64,000 nucleotides of DNA. Source: Hypomyces perniciosus. Lineage: Eukaryota > Ascomycota > Sordariomycetes > Hypocreales > Hypocreaceae. The notes under the pieces were generated by a model. The model was not told where the DNA came from and searched no databases. It saw nothing but the letters and a program-made list of their open reading frames with translations. Shown piece after piece: positions 45,284 through 56,235 of the stretch (its first letter is position 1; each line of letters starts with the position of its first letter). The stretch lies in the NCBI GenBank assembly GCA_008477525.1, contig SPDT01000007.1, positions 1,984,001-2,048,000 on the forward strand, written 5' to 3'. The position numbers and the translations under genes are program-made.

Positions 45284-46932
45284 TGTGGAAGAAACAAAGT
45301 CGTGCGGTCTGATAGAGGTGGGTAGGACGGTTGTGGGTGGAGACAGCTCGTATATACTGAGGGGAATGGAGTTGAGCAAAGTGACAGATAGTCGTTTCCC
45401 GGGATCGGCCTTTGACAGATTGTCCAGCTGGTAGATGATCCCCGGGCTTCGTTCGCGGTCTTGTGCACTTCCCTCCACAGAGAAGCACACACAAGCTTGT
45501 TTGCTACCGGTTGTACAAGAAGACCTGAGGCACAGCTTCCTGGTAGTCTACCGCGGAGGGCAGAGACAACAGGAGCGGGTTCAGATGACGACCAAAACCG
45601 ACGGTTGCATGTCGCTTTCGCAATTGAGACGTTTGAATCGGTAGCTGATGGGGTTTTCCAGGCCTTGTGTGAATTCCGCACTCCCCAAGCCGAGCTGTCG
45701 AAGGATGACGACGACGGGTGGCGAGGACAGGCGTTTGGCGGAGGGAAGCCCGCGAAGGTATGGCGATAACCCTCAAACAATGCCGCCTGTCGCTGCGAGG
45801 ATGATTGGAGCCGACAGTCCAAAAGACGCAGCGCAGTAATGCTGGCCGTTGCTTATGGCCCCCAGGTAATAATTGCGAGAGGTTGGGTTGTTGAATGGAG
45901 GTATGGAGCAGTGGGACGCACCATAAGCCGGCCTGCCTGCCATCGGTCGAGACTATGGTGGTGAAGCCGGGCAGAATAGAACACCCCACCTTCTGATAGC
46001 TGCTGCTTCAGGCGGTGCCTCCCAACGAAAGTACCCCAGAAGGGGTGGATACTTGGTACAACGTTCCATGCTCTTTTACTCCGTACTTTTACTGGAACTT
46101 TGCTCCGCAATAATAGATAATAGTAGCTGGCTTTAGCAGGGCGTCCTTTTACCGACGGCGATTTACGATTAGGTATTCATCCAGTAATCGAAACGACCTA
46201 TAGCTGTTGTTTTGTCATCTTGCTGACTGCAAAGTACCGTGTTTCTGCAGGTACCTCCGGGAGATCCGGCCATCAGATATGCCTCCGAGTGCTTGGTTGA
46301 ATTGCTGCGAATACCCTCTACTAGTATTTTCAAACGCCATCCTCAGGTTCCGTAGACAATAATGAATGACACTACTACTATCTCATTTACCAGACGTCAA
46401 TTACACCTCACGTTTTGTCTTCTGTCCACGCGGACGGTGACTTCGAGCTTGAAGAGCACAGGCTCCAAATCATACCGGATCCGGATCCGTACACTTCGCC
46501 TGGAGTAGTAATACTACCGGACTGGAGTCGGGTCATATATAATACATACTATTACTAGCAGCCTCACATGCGAAGAACTACCTTTAATCTACGAAGTACT
46601 TGGTCTTTGTGTTCCTGCCAAGATGACCCTAGCTTACACAGCTCCTTGCTCAGTATGAGATCATTGCCATGCTAAGCCATGTGGGCGCACGTCATCAACA
46701 CGCACATCAGCCCAACAGCCCTATAACACGCTTCATAGGGAAAATGATCTACATATCTACGATTGACAACGGGCTTCCTTTCTTCAAAGATAGAGACTAA
46801 TTTCAGTCAAAAAAGGTTCCTATACCAAAATCTATGTCTAGTCATAATACTACTACTAGTCTTGTATAGGGGTCAGCCCTGGGTATCTTTCGACAAGTCC
46901 ATATGCCGCTCAACAATAAACAAAAACGCCAT
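45284..46932. other. Intergenic, upstream of SIP5
   Basis: 1.65 kb between SIP5 and the UFD1-like gene, both on the minus strand. It includes the SIP5 promoter. TACTCCGTA lies at 46077-46085, TACGAAGTA at 46590-46598, and TAC/TAG-rich runs near 46368 and 46848. Long overlapping open frames (45460-46000, both strands) have shadow-like composition and were not called. Confidence 0.5.
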
Positions 46933-49182
46933 CTATCTTCTTGGCGCCCATGCCTGCAACCAGTCTCTCATCTTGTCTAAGATCCCTCTCTCGGCCTCAG
47001 CAGCAGCAACACACCACTCGAGCTCCCATGCCTTCTCAGTCGCGACCATCTCTGCCAATTGGCGATTGGTCTGGCTTGCTTCATCCAAGCAAAAGTGCGC
47101 GGGCTCTTCCGGATTCAAGGCCCCAGGCAGAAGGGGTTTAACCAACGGTAAGGCCGATGAAGCTGATGAGCCCTTTTGTTCGAGGCCGAGGTTTGATCTC
47201 CCAGTCTTGCACCATTCATTACCACAATGGGATTTCCCGCATCCCGTCATCAGTTGCCCAAGGTATCGTCTCTCAATCCTTCGTCTCAGAGCTTTGCCCT
47301 CAGGATCATTCATGCTCACGTATAGAGGACCGAAGCACATTGAGCAAAGACCAATTTCATTTCCAGGCACCTTGAGCTGTGTAGTCGCACTGCCAATCTG
47401 ACCCCGTGCCCCAACGCCGTACAACGTCCTCCCACAGTTGACGTTCCGGCATATTGAGGGTTTGGTTCGATTGACCTTGTCGAGTTCATGGTGCTTTAGG
47501 TGAGTTTCCATGTCCCGAAGTCGGACAATTTTGTCACATAAGTGACATTCTGTCGTGCGGGCGCCATCCGCCAGTTCGTGGGCTGTCATTCCAGAGAGGA
47601 CAAGACTGGCAGACGGGTTGAACGGATCACCCTCTTGGGGAACCTCGAGGCGGCAAAACCGGCAAAGTATAATTTTGCCAGGGCAAACACTCGTACGATG
47701 TCGTGCAAGGTCTGGGAGCGAGTTGGTAGAAAACTCGCACGACGGACACTGACGATCCACGTGGAAGATTTGGTCATGCTTCGCTTTGCTCAGCGCTGAG
47801 TTGCCGTGCGCATCGTCGCGCTCGCAATGCCAGTGTGATTCCCACTCAGACGAGCCCTTCTTGAAAACTGATCTGCAGTGTGGACATGTGATGTTGTTCC
47901 TTCGGCAAAAGCTTTCATGAAGAACCATTGTGCGCTTTGGCACCAATTGCAAACAGTTTTTGCACTGGTCTTCGTCAGGAGAATGATCTTGACTGTCCAG
48001 GTCAATCGGCTCGTCAGCTGTCCCTTCAGGCGGGTTGGCCTTTGCGCGAATGACATATTTCAGCGGCACCAGCGATTCTTCTGTCGCACCGGGATTGTAG
48101 TAGGCGTGCACTGACACGAGGATGCTTTCCGCGCCTTCGAGTTCCACATTGGTGGGCGATATAGAGATGGTTTTGCTTCCATGCTCGGCAGGTGAAAAGT
48201 TGCCAACAACGTGGACAGAGTCGCGAGGCAATGCCCTCTGTTGGCGAGACTTGGGGGTTACGAATAAGTCCAGGCTGTTGTCCTCATCTGATATCCCGCT
48301 CAGGGTGATTAGCAAGTTTTGTGACCGGTCCCATGAGGGAAGGATATAGTCCACGTATTCTCCTGGTATCACCTGTCCCTCAAAGTCTTTCCAAATGTCT
48401 AGCTCTCCACCCTTGGAGCTCCCCGAAGAACCAGACTGTCCCTTCTCTATTATCTGCCGCAAGGTTTCTCGAGCCTGCGTCTCGTTTAGAGCTTCGATAT
48501 CGACTTCTAAATCTGTGTCTACTACACAGACGCCGTCTCCATCCGGTGTGAACTTATCCACCAACAGCTTGAAATGTTCGCCCTGCGCGCCTTGAACAGA
48601 TAAAACCGTATTTTTGGTGAGAGTTGTAAAGCTCTGCCGAAGTTGCCGCTCCAGGATGGGTCTCCAATCATCGGGGTTGTAGCCAGCCTCAAGGGGCCGT
48701 AGCCGCACATATGTACCCTTGGGAAGTTGCACAAGGTGTACCGTTAGATGTGGCTGCACCTCAGTCAGGTCTACTGAATCGCGGATGCTTCCACCATGTT
48801 CCACGTCACCGCTCCCTAGATCGATAGCCAGAGCTTCAAGCAGAAAAGAACCCAAGCCAATTGTTCCCTCCGGAGCAGAAAACTCTTGGATACCAGCGTA
48901 CACGGCCTTATTGTTCGTCGGGTTCACGAGACGGAACATGAGAGGGTTCGATAGCTGACGGTACTCCTGGTCGTTCGAGCGGCTATTAGCATAGCTGGAG
49001 TCATAGTAAGCATCGTAGCCGTTGGTGGACGCTGGAGCCGATTGGGATGGCCTAGACAAGAGCCGTTCGAGCGCGGAGGGAGGCAGAATAATCTTGTCGC
49101 CTGGGAGCCTCTTGTAGGACGGGAGAGACGGGGAAAGTATGTCAAAGCTGCCAGACCAAGTGAAACCCGCCGCCTCATCCAT
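46933..49182 (-). CDS. UFD1-domain protein with C-terminal zinc fingers
   Basis: Single exon, 749 aa from the first ATG (MDEAAGFTWSGSFDILSP). The frame stays open for about 140 bases upstream without an ATG, so a small 5' exon is possible. Residues ~8-200 are a UFD1-type double-psi barrel: LPSYKRLPGDKIILPPSALE, FRLVNPTNNKAVYAGIQEFS, YVRLRPLEAGYNPDDW. A middle region (ISDEDNSLDLFVTPKSRQQR) precedes a Cys/His-rich half with repeated C-x2-C..H modules: CKNCLQLVPKRTMVLHESFC, NITCPHCRSVFKK, RQCPSCEFSTNSL, TECHLCDKIVRLRDM, GLCSMCFGPLY and GCGKSHCGNEWC. UFD1 partners Cdc48/Npl4 in ubiquitin-dependent extraction. This fungal multi-finger version is longer than canonical Ufd1 (~360 aa) and is probably a paralogue rather than Ufd1 itself. 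Confidence 0.87.
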   Translation of the reverse strand: MDEAAGFTWSGSFDILSPSLPSYKRLPGDKIILPPSALERLLSRPSQSAPASTNGYDAYYDSSYANSRSNDQEYRQLSNPLMFRLVNPTNNKAVYAGIQEFSAPEGTIGLGSFLLEALAIDLGSGDVEHGGSIRDSVDLTEVQPHLTVHLVQLPKGTYVRLRPLEAGYNPDDWRPILERQLRQSFTTLTKNTVLSVQGAQGEHFKLLVDKFTPDGDGVCVVDTDLEVDIEALNETQARETLRQIIEKGQSGSSGSSKGGELDIWKDFEGQVIPGEYVDYILPSWDRSQNLLITLSGISDEDNSLDLFVTPKSRQQRALPRDSVHVVGNFSPAEHGSKTISISPTNVELEGAESILVSVHAYYNPGATEESLVPLKYVIRAKANPPEGTADEPIDLDSQDHSPDEDQCKNCLQLVPKRTMVLHESFCRRNNITCPHCRSVFKKGSSEWESHWHCERDDAHGNSALSKAKHDQIFHVDRQCPSCEFSTNSLPDLARHRTSVCPGKIILCRFCRLEVPQEGDPFNPSASLVLSGMTAHELADGARTTECHLCDKIVRLRDMETHLKHHELDKVNRTKPSICRNVNCGRTLYGVGARGQIGSATTQLKVPGNEIGLCSMCFGPLYVSMNDPEGKALRRRIERRYLGQLMTGCGKSHCGNEWCKTGRSNLGLEQKGSSASSALPLVKPLLPGALNPEEPAHFCLDEASQTNRQLAEMVATEKAWELEWCVAAAEAERGILDKMRDWLQAWAPRR

Positions 49183-51316
49183 GGCGCTGACTGCAGACGA
49201 TTCTGTTGCGCCAAACGCGGTTGCAAGGTGTTGGGGTGGCGGGTGGGTATGATAATGAGGATAACGCTGAGGCAGCAAAGGAGCCACGAATGTTTGCTGT
49301 TCGAATGGAAGATTCCATCTCTTACGATTTCAGTGCAACCATTTCCATGGCATCACGAAGGCAGCAAAGACGCGTATGGAAGCTTATGGAGGGGCAGTCG
49401 TGATCAGTCAGCGCATTCTGTGGCGTTCCATCACGTCACAATCCAGGCACCACATGTGTATCTTCACGTGACACATATATCGAGTCTTGATGTCTGATTG
49501 ACGACCACTACTTCGTACGAAGTAATACAGAGTAAGAACAATTTTCCCTTCACTTCGAATGCAGTGCGACGAGACAAGAGGCAGGTGGAGGGAACATTGC
49601 TTGACAATACTACTCCGTAGTAGTATCTGATATCCATGCCACCAGCCATGCTGCAGACCCCCAAACTCCCCAAAGCAAGGAACGCCGCAATACCTCCGGG
49701 GTGGGTGTGAATGGAGCCTTTTGGAGGTGCCCCCACGCCGCGATCTCTTCTCTTCGGCGGCGTCTGTTCCCCGGATTCCGCCCCTACCCCGATGACGCCA
49801 GATGGGGCAGAGGCAGGGAGCTGGATAAACAAGCGGGTCAAACAGCGTGTGCAGGACGGCCTGGAAAAAGGAAGCGTTTAGGCTACTACATACGACGTAC
49901 GGAGTACAAGTTAGTGCTCGTAGTAATATTAATGAACAATACTACTACTAACAAGAACGACTAATAAATACACGATATCTACGGCGTATTTGATTACTCT
50001 GGACTAGTAATACTCCGTTGATTCGTAGTACCACCACAACTGAGGGGATTCAACGCCTCCGCAGCCAGCGTAGCAGTAATATGGACGACTTTGGCGGTTC
50101 TATCATATATTACTCGTATCATACTCCGGCATATTACTCGAAGTGACAGCTACAAAGTACATAGTAGTAGTATTTATTACATGTAGTTAAGGCCACTGCC
50201 GTCCTCGTACTCGTACGAATCCATCTTCTTTTCCCCAGACTGGGGTCTTGTTGGTGATGGGGAGATGACGAACATGAGACACGTTACATGCTATGCCATG
50301 TCATGCCTGCAAAGAGGTGGTACATAAACCCATTACGTCGAGGCTGCCCATTCGTTGCAGGGATCCCTCCACCTCAAGATGGCCCATCTCACAGCGCCTC
50401 ATCTCATCTCCTCACGGCCTTCGCTTCCCGATGCGTGGCAGCATCTTCAGCCGCCATTGGCGCTATAGAAAAAAAAATAACCGATGACAGACAAGGGGGG
50501 GTGATCCCCAAGGCCAGAGCCCCCTACCAGAATCAGCCACCGTGCCAGATAAGGAGGTTTTAGTCTAAGATTGCCCTGTCTCAGCCAACCTTTTGATAGT
50601 TTGGGCGCCGAGACCGCCTCTGCTTTTGGTCCGGGCAGTGTTAATTACTCTGTACGGATTACTGTGTGTTCTTTAGGAGTCGTAGTAGTATTACTGGTAG
50701 TAGTCGCAGTATTAGTGCATGTACGAAGTGCTGCTCGTACGAGTATGTTCCATGATATAGCAAGCCTCGACCACTTCTTGCTCCATGCGTCCATAACCAA
50801 GCGATACACAGCCTGGACAGACCGCCCCAACTCATCCAATCTCCTTGACGTCTTTGGTCTCAGCGAAGCATTTCTCCCGCAGGAGCGGCGACGTGTAATC
50901 TGAGACTGTCTCACAGCTTCTTAACAAGGTTGTGCAGACGTGCGTGCAGTGTGCGAATGCCTTAGGACGGAGATAAGGACCAGGATACCTGAAGCAGTCC
51001 AGCTATATCAGATCGCCTCCCATCACATACATATTCATCCATCACCACTTGACAGCTTACTTTCATCCAAGTCTTTTTTTTCTTCTTCTTTTTTCTTCAT
51101 TGAAAGAGTTCAAGGCCCTGCAACCGATTACAAACACAAAGGGACAGCACCCCGTATTATCTCATACATTCCTTTCACCCTTGGCTCTTGTTGGCGACGA
51201 CGCCCCAGCTATTAAGTCGACACTCAACTCCGGGCTAATAACCTGCCTCGCCTGCGACGACTCATCTCTCGCCCGCGAAGTTTTGTTCTTTTTTCCCCTG
51301 GTCCTGGCAGCCTGAC
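49183..51316. other. Long divergent intergenic region, motif-rich
   Basis: 2.1 kb between UFD1-like (-) and F-box-like (+) genes. No gene is supportable. It is rich in the dispersed motif: the 16-bp palindrome at 49509-49524, TACTCCGTA at 49611 flanked by TACTAC/GTAGTA, TACGGAGTA at 49898, and many TAC/TAG trinucleotide runs (49936, 50020, 50685). The last 300 bp are pyrimidine-rich, as in a promoter/leader. Confidence 0.55.
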
Positions 51317-52704
51317 ATGAGCCTAGCTACCGTCGACGGCCAAACGCGTGAAGACCTCCAAACATTGTTGGCGACGACGGTGACGGAGCCACCATCAACC
51401 ACCCTCTATGATACCCTTCATAACTCTCTTATCCTAAGCCATACTGTTCCCTATCTGCCCATCTCGAGTCTCCTCCGCCTTGCTGCCACAAGCCGAGCAT
51501 TCCGAGCCCTCCTCTTCGAAACCCCAGGAGTCTTCCGCCACCTTGACCTTACCCAAGTCAAGGCTCTTCAGTTTGACATTGCCAAAATCGATCATGGCGG
51601 CGAAGTCTGGCGTAATGTTCAGCTAGATGAGAACTTGACTGAAGATGAGTGAGTGCAGCAAACGGCCTTGACTTTCTACATTCAGAATCATACTCCGTAC
51701 ATGGACTAACATTTGATAGGTTCTACTCTGGACCGCTGAGGGGCATCTTTTCCACCCTCAAGCGACAAAACATTCTCCAAAATGTTCAAACCCTCATTCT
51801 CGATGGTCTCTCCGTGACCGCAGAGCTGTGTCATGATATCATCAACGACCCTGCCTTCAACGTCCGCATCCTATCCATCCGCGACGTCAAGAACCTCAAC
51901 CAGGGCAAGCTGCGTCAGACTCTACAGTATGCCTGCCGCAACACTCGCCCCAAGGGTTCCCCGAAGCTCAAGGCACTCTATGTCTTCGGTTCCAAGGACG
52001 CCGTCGTCCCTGCAACGCAGCAGTCCGCTCCATCCGAGACATCCATCAGCACTGGATGGAACCAGAAGAGCCAGAATGCCCTTGTCTGCTCTCTGCAGCG
52101 GGAGGGCGATGCCTGGTGGTCCAAGAAGGGCCTCATCATCAACCGTCCCATAGCAGACGAGTGGGTCAACTGCATGCTCGACTGCGAAGGCATCATCGCC
52201 TTCGACGCTGTCCTCTGCCACGGCCCTCGCCATCGCAACTCTCCCGGCTATGGCTCATGCGGCCTGCAGACCGACGGCCGCCCCGCAGTGGCCACGTATG
52301 CCGTCTCCGCTTGTGATAATTGCGGAGACGCTCCGGAGGGTCTCGTCCACCCGGACACGGGCTCTGCCGTGACGCTTCCGCTGCTGACGCCTCCACCCCT
52401 GCTGTCCTCGTCGCTTCGTGCTGCCACCATGCCCAAGGAGCCATGCAGCTCCTTTGTGCCTCGGTGTCTGGATTGCATCCGGGAGCGGTACTGCACGGGA
52501 TGCCAGAAATGGTGGTGCGAGCCGTGCTACCAGCTTCCCGGCCAGGGACCCGGAGCTCACCAAGTCGTTGTCGTTGACGACGAAACCGTGAATTCCTTTG
52601 GCAACTTGGATCTCGAAGCCCCGACTGTGAAAGTCAAGGTACGAAATGGTCTCTGTCCGCCGTGCACCACCACTCAGATCGAGTTGGCAGCCCACGACGA
52701 ATAG
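51317..52704 (+). CDS. F-box-like Cys-rich protein
   Basis: Exons 51317..51648 and 51720..52704 are joined across a 71-bp intron (GA|GTGAGT, acceptor TGATAG, split Glu), giving about 438 aa if it ends at the TAG at 52702. The N-terminal region TVPYLPISSLLRLAATSRAF followed by VFRHLDLTQ is F-box-like. A leucine-rich middle follows (NVQTLILDGLSVTAELCHDI, NVRILSIRDVKNLNQGKLRQ). The C-terminal third has zinc-binding clusters: CDNCGDAPEGL, CLDCIRERYCTGCQKWWCEPCY and NGLCPPCTTT. F-box proteins recruit substrates to SCF ubiquitin ligases; this role is inferred. An alternative model splices at 52639 (donor GTACGA) to further Cys-rich exons at 52912-53211, which are annotated separately. Confidence 0.75.
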
Positions 52705-52911
52705 TCTGCGAACGTAAAAAGGCGGGAAGGACTTGTTTGAGCTAGCTAGCTGTAAGCAGCTGGTTTTGATGAAGCCTCTCGAATTTGTACGCAGCGTTTG
52801 TTTCCCCTTAGATGCGATTGCGGACAAGGAGGAGGGTGTTGTGCCATCGCCACGGTCCACCCTATCCTGAGTATGAGAACAATGGCTGACTTGGAATGTT
52901 ACACGCTATAG

Positions 52912-53211
52912 CCACGAGTTTCGAAGAGCTGCTGGGAGTGCGGTAATAATGTACGTGCCACCGTTCTCCTTGCCATATGATTTCACTAACATGGCATCCC
53001 AGTGCGACACCTGTATCAACCGTACCCAACGAGTGTGCAGGAAGTGCTGCGCCGGATACTGCATCATCCACAACGAAGGATCATCCATGACACATGTAAG
53101 TATCGACACTGACTGTCCAGTACATCACAGAGAATGCTAATAGGAACCTAGTGTGATTGTATGACCCCCTTGAGAACCGAGATATTAGTGATCCGTCAGA
53201 ATCAGTGCTGA
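52912..53211 (+). CDS. Probable C-terminal Cys-rich exons of the F-box-like gene
   Basis: Three short segments splice cleanly in phase 0: 52912..52950, 53003..53095 and 53152..53211, with GT-AG junctions GTACGT/CCCAG and GTAAGT/CCTAG. They encode SCWECGNN|CDTCINRTQRVCRKCCAGYC, then IIHNEGSSMTH|CDC, with stop TGA at 53209. This dense Cys/His module resembles the C-terminal zinc module of sordariomycete F-box-like proteins. Joining 52638 to 52912 (273-bp intron) keeps the frame and would give a 480-aa product, replacing the terminal CPPC segment. They may instead be used only in an alternative transcript. Confidence 0.55.
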
Positions 53212-54206
53212 CCGTTTTGATAGGGTGTGTTTCCCGCGGCCGCGGACTCGGACGTCTCTAAGACGCATATGCGTCTCCGACTAGAAAAATCTCACCACTC
53301 TCATATTGTTACGCGAGTCTTGAATCAAAACGGCGAATAGTTCCAAAAAAACAACATCACACAAAGGTTTAGCAAGCGCGTCTGTGGCTAATGGAGACAC
53401 AGCCATCCGCATCCAAAATCTACATTCCGATGCCAATGAATGGACGGGCGACACCCAGATATTATCATGATTCCCGAAGAGCTGAAAGATGCCGAGAAGA
53501 TGGCGTGTCGCTGATGCTGGTCTGTGTTAACAGCTCAGCAGGTCCGAGATCCATGAGGAGCTCACCGCGAAAACGGTGGGAAATTGCTGGATATTGCTGG
53601 AACGGGGTGTTGGATTTGGCTAGGATGGTGTGTCCTTTGGGTATATCTAGACTCCCTTCGTATTCAAATCGCTACTCCTTTCTTTCTACATAGTGCCTAG
53701 AATCCAATCTCTTCTCAAGTCTCTCTTTTTCATTTGACCTCGTATTAGCCCAACCGATGGAAGCTAGGCTCCAGCCATCCATTCAGGCTACCGCCTCAGC
53801 TGGAACTCCGTCGATCTTCTAATACACCTGAACTAACTCAGACACCGTATTCACCGACAAGTTGGCTTTGGTATGCCTACTCGTACTGATGAGTCCAATG
53901 ATCCTCCGGCTCTCTGGCTTTGCCAAGCATTGGCGTTGCGTAGTGCTGGTTATTTAGGGACTTTATCTGATGATCTCAAGACATGCATGATGTGCGTGTC
54001 ATATCCGACCGTCGGGCATCAATGCCGTCCTTGGCAGCAGGCTTTTGTCTCCGGCAGTCAGCGAGATCCTGTTGCGCTCTGACTCTGGTGATGGATCGAT
54101 CCAATCGTAGCAGACAGCCGTATCTATGCTCCAGGCTGCCTAGTTCACGACCATGCAAGGAGGTCACAGATGCATGAAAGATGCCACGTATCTCCACGGC
54201 AATCCT
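53212..54206. other. Convergent intergenic region
   Basis: About 1 kb between convergent genes (F-box-like + and ARP6 -). It contains an inverted GAGACG/CGTCTC cluster at 53254-53275. No gene is supportable. Confidence 0.5.
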
Positions 54207-55596
54207 TCAGGTCAAGAGTCCTGTTGCAAATCTCCGAGACACCCACGCACTGCCGTGTTCTTCGTATTCTTGCTTGGTGACTGCCACCCGCTCAATATTC
54301 ACATGATTTGCCATATTGGCAGCCCCATACCAAGTGTTTGCAACAGGATCCGCGGGTCGAGCAACGCGGACGACGCAGTCATCTGGGACGAGTTGGACGA
54401 GCTCCTTCTGCAGTCTTTGGATAAACCCGTCAAATAGTGAGTTCCCGCCAACGACCACAATGTTAGCGAGCAGACCGGGCCAGAGGCCAATGGGTAGCTC
54501 GTACAAGGATTGTCGGATGACATCTGCGAGACCAGGCTGTCGCATGCCGATATCAGATGGATGAAAAACGAGCTCCGGGACAGTAAAACGTTCGTTTCGC
54601 AGTGTCAAAACGTCTTCCTCCGTTTGTGCAGCAGCAGCCAACTTCCTTGCCTTGGTGTGTCGCGTTGGATCATAATCACGGAGGACTCCCTTGTGAGTAG
54701 AGTGGAAGTCTGGTAACACATAGTCTTTGACGATTCCGGCCCCTGATATATAATCTTCGCGTTTCTCGCCCCTTGTTCCTTTCCAAGTTTGCTCCAGGTT
54801 GCCTTTGAAGTCGGCTGAGACGTAGCATGACGCCTCCTTCATATCATTGACAATATACAACTCGTTCCGCACATCAAAGTGCCGAAGAGATATCAATCGG
54901 GCCAGGTAGTTTGTTAACAGCTTCCCGCCGACATCAACCCTCCTTATTGCTGAGTGGAAGGGCTGTCCGCGGAGGAGCGGCGTAACCGTGGTGTGGGAGT
55001 AGCCAGAGTCGACAAGCAGCATGATTTCGGCGGGCGTATTCGACACGGTAGCGGAGTCTTTTGGTGTGCGAAACAAGCTCTGCAGGTCATGGTAGGCATT
55101 GAATGTTGACCCTGACAATGCGTCAGCCTCGTTCGCAATCCTCCACCACGGACCTCACCATACCAATGCCTCTATAGTAGCTCGAAAACCCATACTCCTC
55201 GAAGACTATTTGGTCACAGTTCGTCTGCAGCACCGGCAGCGCATTCGATTGCTCCGTGAGTATCAATCGCGTCTCGCCGGGATCGCATTTCAGCGGTGCC
55301 TTGTCGTCGAAGAACTCGTGGTCCCAAATCTCCTTCTGCGCCTCCCAGTTGACAAGGTAGCCCTTCTCGACCGGCCGACGGAATTGAATCTCGCTATAGT
55401 CTCGGCATTTCTCAAGGTCCGACGCAACGTATATCTTCTTTGTGCGGTCTCGCGCAATGCAGTTCGGGATGACACGAGGCTCGTCGATCGTTCCCCCGTG
55501 GACGAGTCCAGCCTTCAGCGTCCAGGCGCCATTGTCGATGATGAGGGTGTTCTGGGGGCGAGCCGGAACTGCGGCTTTGGATTTGCGACCCGCCAT
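54207..55596 (-). CDS. ARP6: Actin-related protein 6 (ARP6)
   Basis: Exons 55596..55164 and 55111..54207 are joined across a 52-bp intron (G|GTATGG, acceptor TTGTCAG, joining GIGSTFNAYHDL), giving 445 aa. The N-terminal tail MAGRKSKAAVPARPQ is followed by the actin-fold phosphate loop NTLIIDNGAWTLKAGL and the ARP6-specific IPNCIARDRTKKIYVASDLE, FRRPVEKGYLVNWEAQKEIW and TEQSNALPVLQ. Later come MLLVDSGYSHTTVTPLLRG, GLWPGLLANIVVVGGNSLFD and the terminal YEEHGSAWVSRRFATG. ARP6 is a subunit of the SWR1 remodelling complex that deposits histone H2A.Z and has heterochromatin and subtelomere roles. The annotation is firm because of the ARP6-specific N-terminal block. Confidence 0.94.
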
Positions 55597-56235
55597 GAAG
55601 TGCTGAGAGTTTTGAAAGGATCTTTTGGTCGTGGAATCTGAAGCTGTTTTGCATGTTGGCGCAAGGTCAAGCTAGAATCATGCACGCTTGATTATGTAAC
55701 CCGATATATATGCTACCCTACCTTTTAGAGTAACAACTTTGCGAAATTCGAGTCAACTTTTATTTTGATGCTTCCTGATGTTGAATTACTAGACGGAGGT
55801 TTCCATTATTAACGAATCAATCAATTGTAGTGAGACTAATGGCCCATCTTGCTCACTGATGGCTGGAGGTGAGCCTACTACTGGCATATGGGTAACTCGA
55901 CATTGCTTATGGGGTAACATCATTACGAAACAAAGGGAGATCTTTTGGCGAATATCGTCTGGGAGAATCTGAGATACAACGGTAGATGAGATACTGGTTC
56001 TACGTCCAGCACCAATCATAATCTGTGTATGTATGGTGGTAAACCTTTGGATCAGCGTGGTCGACGTATTGTATTGAATGCAAGATAGGTATGTCAAGAA
56101 GCTCTACAGTCCATTGCTCTACTTTAATCTTGACGCTTGTAGCCTCATACCCAGAAATCTGTATATTGACTCCATGCATCATATAGTTAGAGCTCTCGTA
56201 ACCTAAGAAGGTCATAAACTCGCTATAAATATGCA
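55597..56235. other. Intergenic, upstream of ARP6
   Basis: 639 bp between the ARP6 start and the 3' end of the aldo-keto reductase. AT-rich; small open frames on the minus strand lack support. Confidence 0.55.
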
